Of a stretch of DNA of 44,574 nucleotides, positions 10,552 through 21,215 are shown piece after piece (position 1 is the stretch's first letter; every line of letters begins with the position of its first letter). Location of the stretch: the NCBI GenBank assembly GCA_002633005.1, contig NMRA01000199.1, positions 665,376 to 709,949 on the forward strand. Reading direction: 5' to 3'. The notes beneath the pieces are model-generated. The model saw only the letters and a list, made by a program, of their open reading frames with translations. It did no database searches and was not told the origin of the DNA. Both the position numbers and the translations under genes were made by a program. Source of the stretch: Phoronis australis (lineage: Eukaryota > Phoronida > Phoronidae).

Positions 10552-11005
10552 GTTCCTGCTGGCACTGTTTCATGCACCTGGCCTCAGGTGCCTTCAACAA
10601 CCATCACGAGGGTAGTGGCACAAGAATTTTCCTAATTGTTAATCATGTTTTAAAGGAAAGCGTAAAAACAAACAAGATTTGTGCCAATGACACAGATGTC
10701 CTCGTGATTTCTGTCTGTACCTTCCCAATACTGCAAGAACTCGGGCATTGGGTACTTCGGTATGCTTTTCGTGTAAGCTACCTCAACGGATCCCGGCAAT
10801 GAACTTGTTCTGAATCCCCAGAAATGTTCCTTATGATCTTGTTTTACCATTTCTCACGGGTTGCGACATAGTGTCATCGTTCGCGCGAAGCCACCCTCGC
10901 ATTTGTGACGGCCTCGTTCAGCACAATAAGGTGCAAGATATCTGGCAGTATTTAAATGGAACCAAGCACTGGTATGTCACCAGTATTGCAGAGAGTCCAG
11001 TCTAA
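10552..11005 (+). pseudogene. NDTDVLVI/LPFLTGCD-family fragment, copy 2
   Basis: Frame 1 (about 10572-10802) reads GTRIFLIVNHVLKESV and then ANDTDVLVISVCTFPILQELG. After a frame change, 10835-11005 reads DLVLPFLTGCDIVSSFAR and QDIWQYLNG before a stop. The paired motifs NDTDVLVI and LPFLTGCDxVSSFA, about 60-80 residues apart, mark a family repeated in many invertebrate genomes, with no function I can name. The Asp pair in DTD and the G-C-D motif faintly recall PIN/FEN-like nucleases; that is speculation. Frameshifted, therefore dead. The first 230 bases of the window are a second copy. Confidence 0.65.
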
Positions 11006-12479
11006 CGTGGAAGGAATCGGCTAAGAGATATTTGAAAGATTGTGTACTCAATACTTTCCCATTTGCTAAGAATTTCCAACAGCTCCATCTCTAGGCAGGA
11101 TCTCTCGTTGCATGTGAAAGATAGAGTATCGCAGAAGATCTTTTAAGTTCAACTAGGTTACTAGCGAATCATTACTTTGTGTAGGTGGAAACGTTCTGAA
11201 TATGTGTTCACGACCAATGGCAGTGTTTATCCAACGGCTTTGCAAGTCTATATTGCGATGAAAACAGTGAAAACACGAATTAGAGATAGTTTATAGATTC
11301 TTTGAATTTTTCTGTTGCAAGCATCAGGTTTTCAGGTGTCATGAATATATGAGACGCTGTTAAAATCAACAAAATTGGATGACCAACTCATACAGTGACG
11401 ATAATACCATGACCACGATTGTTGGGTGGCAGGGCTAGGATGGCAAGAAAAAAATCCCGAAAGAACCTTGCATTTTCAAAACAAAGTCTTTATCATTTGC
11501 GTTCATAATAATTCTTAATTGTGCTCAAATGTTCTAAAACAACAGTCTTCTATAAGCTCTGATGCAACGTCATTCACCCAAATCACTTTCAGACTAACAG
11601 TCCTTCGAATACTAAAATTTCCTTTGCACTATAGACTATCAAGGGTTAATCGGAATACAGGATCGGCTAATCTCCATCTTACCACATCTCGAATAGACAT
11701 TACGAAACAACAATGAAACAATAGCTGAAAAGGTATTACCATATCCTTGACATCACCAAGAAATAAATTTTGAATTTACAAAGATATTGTGTGGCAAAAT
11801 TTGAAAAATAAGTAATTTTAGTTACATGAAATACCTTTCAGACGATCTGTTAGAAAAATCTTATTTTAGCAGAACTAAACACCATGTAATGAAAACGACA
11901 TTCCCTCACTTCTTCATCTGAAACAAATTATAAATGCAGTGATCTATGCTGCACCTTTACATTTGCATTCATTTGTTTGGCTTATTTAAAGCTGTCTTCT
12001 AAATTTACATTAACATGAGTTTGAAAATTTTTTAAGTTATTCTGCTACATTAAATGGTTCACCCAGTTAACAATTAATATGTTGGGAAGCCAACTGTTGC
12101 AAATAACGAAAAATGCAATGTTTTACAATGTTTGTTGATGTAAGTCTAAAAACAGGCTGTATGCTAACGCATTAAGAACCAAAATGACTCTGTAGTTCCT
12201 GTGGCTTCATGCGAGTCAAACAACATGTTACACGGGACGCTTTATTTCGCAACGCATTACAAATGACATGTGTGTCTGTCCGTCCGTCCGTGGAACTGGA
12301 AGATGCAAAATATTCAGTAACAGTTCACGGATACATAATTCGCAAAGTAGAACGCATTTAAAGACAAATTGCAAGCAAAACGGCAACTGACAGTAAATGT
12401 TACCTTAATGATGTCTTGAGACTCGCGCAGTGACTAGAACACATCTGACCAATGTGACAATATTCGCAAGAGTGCCTGA
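11006..12479. other. Intergenic, no gene seen
   Basis: AT-rich, no frame with recognisable content. A short gtcc run lies at about 12277-12290. Confidence 0.45.
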
Positions 12480-13754
12480 ACATGCTGTATAACCTGGGCT
12501 CAGTCTCAGGGACCTGAGCGCACTCGGTCATTCATAAACAAAATAGTATTCACAGAACTCATAGCACAATGCGCAGTAGACGGAGCTAACTTCATTCACA
12601 TTCAGCTGCCTCTAGCATCAATCACGGAGGAGTTTAAAGTAGGAAAGTGCAGGCTGGTTCTCACATTACGTGACTCTAGAGATCCAAAGGTGAGGGATGC
12701 TGGCGTCATGACAAGATCAGGGAGACGGTGGTCAGCAGACACATCTGTGAGCCAGGCGGAGAGTTTGTTACAGATCAGAGATATAATTGGAAGCACCTGC
12801 GTAGGACGCCAGGGGTTGGGGACATCCCAGTTCCAGCAGTGGGAAAAAGCGAGTGAGAGGCAGCGGAGGGAGATGGTCCAAGCTGAGGTGAGAGCAGCGG
12901 AGGAGGAAGCCCGTAAAGCCAAGGCAGTCCAACTAAGCCAGCAGGGAGCATGGACCAGGTGGAACCTTCCAGAGAGGAAAATATCGTGGGCAGACGTTTG
13001 GAGTATGGAGCCGATGCGTGTCCAGTTTCTACTTCGCTCGGTTTACGACGTGTTACCATCGCCTGCAAACCTTCTTCGCTGGGGCCTAGTGGATGACCCA
13101 GCCTGCCAGTTGTGCGGAGGAAGAGGTACGTTGGCCCACATCTTATCAGGGTGTAAGATGGCACTACAGCAGGGCCGATACAGATGGCGTCATGACCAAG
13201 TACTGAAGACCCTTGCAGACATCATAGATGGAGAGCGTAAGACAAGAGTAACACAGCCTAGGGCAAGCAGACAGCACATACAATTCGTCAGGGAAGGTGA
13301 GATACGGAAGAAGTCACGTCAGCAGCCTTGCATCCTGGATGGAGTAAGCTGGGAAATGAGAGTAGATCTGGGAAGAAAGCTTGTGTTCCCGAGTATTGTG
13401 GAAACATCACTTCGGCCTGACATCATTCTGTGGTCGGACATTCATCAATGTATAGTGATTATAGAGCTTACGGTGCCTTGGGAGGAAGGATGCGAAGAGG
13501 CCCATGAGAGGAAATTATCTAAGTATAGCGAGCTGGCGGAGACATGTAGAGCTCGGGGCTGGCGAACTTGGTTGTTTCCTGTAGAGGTGGGATGTAGAGG
13601 ATTCCCTGCAAGATCTGTATGGTGGTTGCTGGAGAAGATTGGTGTGCGAGGGGGAAGGAAGAAAGCTGCAGTGAGAAGACTGGGCGAGACAGCTGAGAGG
13701 ACATCTTGTTGGCTGTGGTACCGTCGGAATGAAGGAAGTTGGAGGCCTCAGTGA
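12480..13754 (+). CDS. R2/NeSL-like retrotransposon C-terminal region: CCHC knuckle plus restriction-like endonuclease (partial)
   Basis: An uninterrupted frame of 424 codons, opening after TGA at 12477-12479 and ending TGA at 13752-13754. There is no ATG near its start, so it is the 3' part of a longer protein or a spliced exon. Recognisable content begins near 12603 (QLPLASITEEF, then CRLVLTLRDSRDP), followed by a basic/Glu-rich helix and a zinc knuckle C-x2-C-x7-H-x4-C (CQLCGGRGTLAHILSGC, 13104-13154). GRYRWRHDQVLKTL comes next, then a putative PD-(D/E)xK core: L-R-P-D-I-I at about 13410-13427 and I-I-E-L-T-V-P at about 13458-13478. The knuckle followed by such a core is the C-terminal order of R2-type elements. 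No RT domain is visible upstream. The frame is richer in G+C than its surroundings, so it may have inserted or been active recently. The family is also met as stand-alone predicted genes in invertebrates. Confidence 0.65.
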   Translation, partial: TCCITWAQSQGPERTRSFINKIVFTELIAQCAVDGANFIHIQLPLASITEEFKVGKCRLVLTLRDSRDPKVRDAGVMTRSGRRWSADTSVSQAESLLQIRDIIGSTCVGRQGLGTSQFQQWEKASERQRREMVQAEVRAAEEEARKAKAVQLSQQGAWTRWNLPERKISWADVWSMEPMRVQFLLRSVYDVLPSPANLLRWGLVDDPACQLCGGRGTLAHILSGCKMALQQGRYRWRHDQVLKTLADIIDGERKTRVTQPRASRQHIQFVREGEIRKKSRQQPCILDGVSWEMRVDLGRKLVFPSIVETSLRPDIILWSDIHQCIVIIELTVPWEEGCEEAHERKLSKYSELAETCRARGWRTWLFPVEVGCRGFPARSVWWLLEKIGVRGGRKKAAVRRLGETAERTSCWLWYRRNEGSWRPQ

Positions 13755-16700
13755 TGCACAGTGGGTTGGCCGCCACTGTGGACCCACCAGTGGAGACCGT
13801 TATGGTTTAGGGTCGAAACGAGTCAAGGAAGCTGGATGCCATCTGACGACATCAAGCTACGCCTCCAACTAGTTAGTGTACGACGGGTAGAAGTGAATCC
13901 TGGTTTAGCTGTTACGAAGAAGGGGCGACAAGACGTCAGACTACATAGAAGCCTGACAACTATTGAGGCAGATAACATCACTGTAAGTACACACACATGA
14001 AAGTATTAAATCAAAGTAGCGATTAATTATGATCTCGCACTCACGAGTTTAAAAAATAAAATTAGAGAAACCTTGCGATAATGTATATGTATATTTCCCA
14101 TAATACTTTATTTATGTGAAACTCACGCCACCTTCCTAACTCACCCATATGAAGTTGGATGTTTTCCTACTCTGAGAAAACAAGCACCAAATTCTACCTT
14201 CATCTGTATCATTGTCACTTGAACTGAATGGATTGACAACATTTTCATCTGAAAAAAATCAAAACTGTCAATAGAAATGAAAGAAATAGAAAGCTCTGTA
14301 AAGCAGACAAAGCTCTCTTGAAATTATGGTTATTCAACGAACAACAACCTGAACAAGCTACGAACACTTAGTTTCATGTTGCAAATTATTCTTGGTAACT
14401 AACGAGTTGGTAACGCAAGATAAAATTCCCCTTCTTCTTCGGACTATTGACCAATCGAGCCACAAAATCTTTGGACCAACCATCCCTTAATTATTGAGTC
14501 TTTTCAGCAGACATCAAAGTTACTAAAAGAATTCAAAGATATTTTAGGTATTTTGCACATGGTCTGGTCTGGTGTTTGTGCCGGCCTTTTAATGACAACA
14601 GAAAATATGTTTAGTGAATACACATTCTAGGCACATGGTTAGTAAAGATTTGAGAATCTATATATTATGACAATTCAGACAAAATAACTTCAGTAAATCA
14701 TTTTATCCAATAATTTCCCATTTCAAGTTTAAGATTTAGTTTCCAGTCACTGACTTGATAATTGATCACTCAAATTAAATCTGTGTGAAAACATGTACTG
14801 TTTCATGCTACATCTAAGTATAAACTCACATTTAAAGAACTGGGCAAGCAACGCAGCACATATATACCTTTGGTCGCTAATTTTCCAGGCTTGTTTGAAG
14901 TTTAAAATATTTTTGAGAAAAAGTTTGTGCTTGACAATTTAGGAGTGAACCGGACCAAGGTGTAAAAGTTTTATGAGCGATTTAACTCAATCCTTCAAGA
15001 TATGCTTTAGTGGAAATCCTAGTAAGTACATATTCTTATTTTCTTCTGATTGGAATTTGTTACATGTAGAATTACTACTTAGTTATTTGATCGAGGGATT
15101 CCATTCGAGAGAACATTTTGTAGCGTTCCAGTCCACAAAATGGACAGGGCACCCATTTGTAAGGAATTCTCTCAGAAAAGGCACCATTTCGTAGTGAATC
15201 TGGAAAATCTTACGAAGTGCAATTATTCTCAGCGATATAAAGCATAGAAATCTACGGCTCTCTGAAGTTTTTATAGTAAAAAGAATTCTTCAACTCATAG
15301 TAAAGAGGTGGTTAGATTTTGAAATATTTTTAGGAGGGACAGATGCAAGTATTTGGCAGCATCTTCTGCTTTAGGAATAGTTTCTAGGACCCTGCCAAAT
15401 GCATGTTAGCCATCCATTATGCCAATCGGATACTTGAATTTGCAATTACTTAAATAATCAAAATATTAAAATATAAAGGAATTTCAAAGACATGAAATTG
15501 CAATTATTTAAATATTTTGATTATAAAGTAAATTGAAAGACTTACCATAGACTTAGATCTTGAATGTACCATCTTCTACACAAACATACTCGTTTCAGAT
15601 AAAACGAAGTAAAACTTGTCTCAACTGAAACTCTAAAACGTATGTTCAACTCCAACTCTATAACACTAAAATTAAAACCTCAGAGGCTTATTACAGTGGA
15701 AGGTCAAGTAACTTATATCCTGCATGGCCATTACATGGTTCGTCAACGCCTTGTTCGTTTTTATAAATGACAAATGCTTCACCAAACTGAATTTGTGACA
15801 AAAAGTTGACGCTGGGTGGGCTTTTAAGAGGAAAATTTCCAAATAAGCAACCCACTGTCTGGAGACTTGACACCACAAAATGTAACACCGAATAAAAGCC
15901 CATGGGCGTTTTATCGTATGGGCTTATCTCCGGGAAACACCGGTATGCGTACTTCAACATTTCTAATTGTCTCTCATTTCTCTCACTCTGATTTTTTCCA
16001 ATTGCTATTTCAGTTGCAAACCTTTCCCGTATACCAGGTTACCTTTATAAAATGCGAAAATGGAATGTCAGGTGTATTCAGTAGTGGACAATGTCCTGCT
16101 CAGTGTGATGATCAATGGGCATTGAGTTCACAAGTCTATCTGCGTTGTGACTCATGTTCCACCAATTCGTTTTGAAATAGTATACTTTTATGCTTATCTC
16201 GTTTGAATTTACATGTTTGCCGACCACATCTTTCACTGACACAAATACACAAACATAGTTCACCGTAGTCTTAAACACGACTATAATAGGCTGGTTGTTG
16301 GACAAAAGTGAAATGCCATTTACTAATCTTCGGATAAATCAACGATAACATTGCTTTTAGCATTAGCTGGGTTAAAATTCAAGCGCGTCCCAGTCTCTCA
16401 ATAACTTTTACACTTGCGAGATTTAGCGAGCATGTGACGTATCACAACTTAGTTCTTACCGGCGTTGTAGTTTTTACATTACAAATCTTTCATGTCTCAG
16501 CAGCCTTGGGAACTATTAGATTATTGGGTGCTATTTTTGTACCGCTAAGCACTTGCCACTCTTGGAGTATAATTGTGCAGCTCAGCTGATCTGAGATGTT
16601 CTTGAAGTTGTGAAACTACAATTTCACGAGTAAGAGACTTTTTGTGAGGGGCTGGGGTTAAAGAAAGGTAACTAGAAGCGTCCTTTCTATACAATAAAAT

Positions 16701-17201
16701 AGCTGGTCTAAAGCATTTTATTGTATCCTTAGGCCTGTTCTACGAGAGTATCCTCCGCGTGATACCCTTGAGAAAAGCCAGCAACGTTTACTTCTTAGAT
16801 GGAAAACCAATAACAACGGGAGCTGGAGTTATAAAAGAACAACAATGATTTTACCAGTGTTCACTAACCCTTACCAAGAACAAAACGAATCTAAAATCCT
16901 TGTGCCAGCTATTTGCATGCGTATTTCATGCGGCTTCTCTGCGCATCGGTGGTGAGCACTTGGCCCATACGTTTACTTCATTCTCACAACTGTAAATTAT
17001 TATGTCGCTGATGTAACCATGCAGATAGTAACCTAAGGCCCTTCTCTCGACTCTTTCCCCAAAATTATCTCCTTTCGGAAAATAGCTGACTAAAAAGTCG
17101 TCGGGAATTGTCTCCAGATTACCCGTGTCATCTGCACTACCAGACGCAATTTTCTTCTTGGCTTGTGACGCGTGGCAACCAATGTGCTATATTGCATTAT
17201 G
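13755..17201. other. Intergenic; probable 3' tail of the R2-like element, then no gene seen
   Basis: From 13755 to about 13980 the composition stays like that of the preceding frame, so this is probably its 3' untranslated tail. Beyond that the DNA is AT-rich without a supported gene. Two small hairpins are visible: 15454-15467 with 15511-15524 (perfect 14-bp arms, ataatcaaaatatt), and 16690-16700 with 16715-16725 (tacaataaaat). The frame at 15867-16175 has no recognisable content. Confidence 0.4.
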
Positions 17202-17209
17202 TAACTATA

Positions 17210-17505
17210 GGCGGATTTAGGGGGAGGGGGCCCAGCCCCCGTTGACTGCCGCAAGCAAAATCAGATAGCAAAAATAGCAACATCGTGAAGCGTGAGGAAA
17301 TATTGAGTTCATTAACGGGCGGATGAGGGGGGCTCAGACCACGGCGGAATCGTATTCCGGTTTTTGTTTAGTCCACCGATAGATTTTGTGAACAGAGGGT
17401 CCACATCCCCGGCCCCCGCAACTGTGCACATACAATCGCGATTTACCCAATTGCCGATGCAACATGTTGCCCCCCCCCCTTATCGTATCCTAGGTTCGCC
17501 GCTGT
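17210..17505. mobile_element. Small hAT-like non-autonomous element
   Basis: About 296 bp bounded by an 8-bp direct repeat taactata (17202-17209 and 17506-17513). The ends are imperfect inverted repeats: ggcggatttaggggg on the left against acagcggcgaacctagg (complement of the right end), each with a run of G on its inner side. An 8-bp target duplication and a CAGCGGCGGA-like end are typical of hAT miniature elements. The left tip seems to lack its first few bases. No coding capacity. Confidence 0.6.
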
Positions 17506-17513
17506 TAACTATA

Positions 17514-18439
17514 ACATATTGGTAGATAGAAAAAGGTTAGCCCATTGGTACATCATAAATGAAACATCGCTCACAATGTGTTCATCAAACTTCCTTCGTG
17601 GATTGCTTTTGTTTCAAACATTGCTAAACTTAAGACTATACATTCTGAACCTCAGTGGCACAACGTACAAATTTCAGTTGTGTGATAACATTTCTTTGTT
17701 AGCGATCACCACAAACCAAATTACGAATGACAATCATCTAATATTTCGAATACGTTGAATGTTTCGTACAATGGAAAATTTTGATTCCAAAATTCTTTTC
17801 TCAAATTTTTGACTTCATGTCAATGGCTTGAATCTTAGTGTTTTAATTAATTTCTTTAAGATTCGAAAAGCTTCAATATTGAGTTTGACAATATTTAATT
17901 GTTTGACCGGTAAAGAGTATAGCCTTTTCAGTAATAGGTGCACGTTTAACTCAAGGCGTACTTGTTTGAGGCTTTTACAATGTGCAACATTAATTTCGTT
18001 TAGAAATCTGAACGATTTAGGACTGTTCTAAAACCCCCTCAACCCCCACACCCCTCGACCCACAACCCCCTCGACTACCGTCAAGTTTGCCTTCTGCCTT
18101 CTGTAAATAATAGGACTTTTGACTTAGTGAGGCCAGTTGTCATTACAAAATAGGTCTGAAATTGTTTCTGACTTATATTCGAAGACATTTTTGAGCTTAG
18201 AAGAAATGAAAGTAAGTTATTGCTCGAGACCACACTCGATAAATTGGAAGACCTTGTTGGTCATTTTACATGCAGTGCATGGCCTCGGGCAACACAAACT
18301 ATTCAGTTTTTGGAGCCTAGAAGTTACTTCTAACGGTAGTAAGGGACACCCAGTTGAGATCATTTTAATATCAGTGGGCTACATCAAAATTCTATTGACT
18401 TAAAGGGTGATGAAACAACAGACACACCACATACCAATA
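17514..18439. other. Intergenic, no gene seen
   Basis: Frames of 67-88 codons on the plus strand show no recognisable motif. The interval separates the hAT-like element from the probable end of the transporter transcript. Confidence 0.4.
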
Positions 18440-18460
18440 ACTAACATCAAAATTGTTGAT

Positions 18461-18466
18461 TTTATT
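18461..18466 (-). terminator. Candidate polyadenylation signal AATAAA
   Basis: tttatt on the plus strand reads AATAAA on the minus strand. It is the best-placed hexamer downstream of the transporter stop. Confidence 0.45.
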
Positions 18467-19534
18467 TCCAGAGATTTTTAATTTATACAGACTTTGGAAA
18501 AGATAAAGGCATAAGTTGTGGCATTTTGGGATCATGAGCCTACAATTCCATTATGACCAAAATGAACGCACACAACAAATAAATGGACTAGAACAGTATT
18601 AATTATCAGCCACCACACCTAAAATACTTAAATGAAATTAAATGATATAAATCTCATGTAAAAACATTAAACATCAATTGCAATATTCATAATTAAATAC
18701 AAAAAGTAATTCCGCATCTTGGTTAATATAATTTTATAACTTTAATACTAAAATCCTTGTATACACCTCCTCACAAGAAACTAATACAAGACATACAACA
18801 AACAATCCATTGAAGGACAAAGTAAGCAGCCAAACAATTTTTCCAATAACAGTTTAAGATCCCCAAATATCATTTTTATAAGGAATGTAATACAAGCAAA
18901 TAGTTTAATTTTAATCATCACATTTAGTGTTAATAATCAATAAAAAACTTGAAGCAACAAAGAAATTCCTATTCTTAACAGCTTTCTCTGCAACTTCATA
19001 AAATTAAGTGAAACAAAAGTACTTCTACTGAATCGAATAACAATTTCCAGTATTGGCTTGTTTAGTATAATGTCATTTTGACATTTTGGACCCAGTGAAA
19101 TCAAATTAAAATGCTAAAATTAAAAACAATAACAATAACAATAATTAGGCCAGAATTACGTATCACGACAAATTACTAAGGCTTTGGAAATTTTAACCTG
19201 GCTATGGAGCTGATCAATCTCACTCCTTCTCAAATTTCCAGGAGCACACAATGTGTGCAATGGTTGCCAGAGAACACACATTAATCCAAACACATAATTC
19301 TAAAAACCATTCAAACGCAAAAATTTACCCCACAGTTGCCTCAATCAAAAAAAAAATAAAGCCCTGCAAAATATTAGAAACTGCGATGTGACTGCATTTC
19401 TATTCGTATTTGTAGGTCCAAATTTCGCCATAATAGTGGCAGATATGTCATCATTGTACTATGGAAGAGGAGACTAGATTCAGGGATACTGCTGGCTTCC
19501 GGCTCACATTATAGAGTGCAACAACAGCATTGTT

Positions 19535-19950
19535 CCATGCTAACCTGATACCATTGTAACAACAAGTGATATATCGAAGTCATTGTAGCTACATGACATC
19601 TTGGCTGGACTGCAGTGATATCTTGAAACTATGGCAGCAATATGTTATATTTTGATTTCATTGTATGGACATGTGGTGCCTTAATTTCATTTCAATAACA
19701 TGTAATATCTCCTTACCATCTAACAAAACGTGATATCATAAATTCATGACATTATAGTGTCAATGTAGAAACACACAATATCAAAAGCAATACCTGATGT
19801 CTTAATTTCACAATATTATAATATCAATGTAGCAACACAGGATATCTTAATATCATGTCAACCCCATGCCATATCCTAATGCGATGTCCCGATGCCATTG
19901 TTATGATATAAGATATCCTGGTGTACCAGTAGCCATGCATATCTTGATGA
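19535..19950. repeat. Degenerate tandem repeat in the transporter 3'UTR
   Basis: About ten loose copies of a 35-45 bp unit of the form ccattgta.caacacgtgatatcttaatttcat (for example 'caatgtagcaacacagg' and 'gatatcttaat'). The copies differ by substitutions and small gaps. Confidence 0.55.
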
Positions 19951-21053
19951 TGATACAGAAAGGACATGAGGACTCGACAAAATTGTTGCCATTATGTATA
20001 ACTTTCATAAAACATTGCCTAGAAATGCAAAAATACACCAAGTACCCTTGTAACACAATACAAAATTTTACACTCCTATTGTCCAGTGTCATGTAGTAAG
20101 AGACCAAACCTTTGGTTTATCTACCTGAGTCTTGTTTTGACAGCTGACATTACATAAAAACAACTTAAATCATGTACAGTTACTTGAAAATCCTCCTGAA
20201 TAAATAAGTTACGAAATCTGGTTAAAAAGTTTTTTTTTGCAATACTTCATAATATAAACAATGTCTTGGTTAACTTACTAGCTGAATTCGGCAAAATTAG
20301 CTAAACGGCGTAATGGGAAGAACAAGTTTTTAAACTAATGACAAACCCTGTACATGTCCTGAGTGACGGTGTGCTGATAATTACTGTCCATTTGATTCAT
20401 TGTAATGTGGGCCGGTGGACTTAACAAGAAATTAAAACATTGCATGGCACAAAGGTGAATATGTCGGACATGCACTGGATCTTAAGGTGAAATTACACGA
20501 AACAAAAACTGGTTAAGTTAAAGTTGCCAACTTCAAACTTGAAGAAAATGAGTCTAAGGCAGAAGTAACAATGAAAGTTAGTAATCAATGAACTTCATTC
20601 GCTCTAAGAAGTTAAAACATATACAATTACAAATGTTACCTTGACGTACTGTAGATTTCCTATACAAAAGCAAAGGTTTGAGATCATAAATGTTACTGGC
20701 TTAAGTATAAGGAGTTCCAGGAATTTGTAATTAGAAAGTGGTAGGTTAAAAACAATATCTAAGTGATTTAGTGTGCTTTCACAGCCCCAGAACTTGTCAC
20801 TTTTAAGACAAAGCAAGACTGAGACAAATCAATACAAGGCCTGTGACACCCTCTACGGGACATAGCACAGTCACAGAAAAGTGAAAGTGTCACATGCCAT
20901 AAATTGTGTCTTCTAACGACACAAAAATCATGACACTCCAGAGGAATCACATACATATCTCAAGATGGATGTCGTACCAGGCGTGGTGCACTAGAAACGA
21001 CCTCAACAAACCACTTTGCTACATTCCCATGCCTGATAACTCAGGGTGGTTGT

Positions 21054-21215
21054 CTAAAGCTCTGAAGAATATGTGGTGCTAGAGACATGGGCGAGTGGCG
21101 AATGCCCTCGACTCTGAGAGTTGCTGCGACCGAGTAGACTTGTCTGGCGCTTCACTTTCTCATTATCAACGTCCTCTCCCTTTTCATCCTGTATCTTTGC
21201 AAACTGCAGGAAAAC
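21054..21215 (-). CDS. ABCA5: ABCA5-like last coding exon X
   Basis: 54 codons including TAG (21054-21056): [20 protein letters not shown], then a basic and Ser-rich tail ending STTYSSEL. Acceptor tttag at 21216, phase 0 with exon W. Confidence 0.94.
   Translation of the reverse strand, partial: VFLQFAKIQDEKGEDVDNEKVKRQTSLLGRSNSQSRGHSPLAHVSSTTYSSEL

Larger units (their letters stand above)
18440..21053 (-). other. ABCA5: Probable 3'UTR of the ABCA5-like gene
   Basis: Downstream of the transporter stop codon (minus strand) there is no frame with coding character and no splice-supported exon for 2.6 kb. The first good AATAAA on the minus strand is at 18461-18466 (tttatt on the plus strand), which would give cleavage near 18440. 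The stretch is AT-rich and contains degenerate tandem repeats (19535-19950) and a short (aacaat)n run near 19128. The extent is inferred from the poly(A) signal only; a nearer non-canonical signal cannot be excluded. Confidence 0.45.

Noticed and set aside
12602-13164. Minus-strand frames opposite the R2-like frame
   Set aside because: Shadows of the plus-strand coding frame; Pro/Ser-rich as expected from antisense of Arg/Glu codons.
13515-13787. Two further minus-strand frames
   Set aside because: Also antisense shadows of the R2-like frame.
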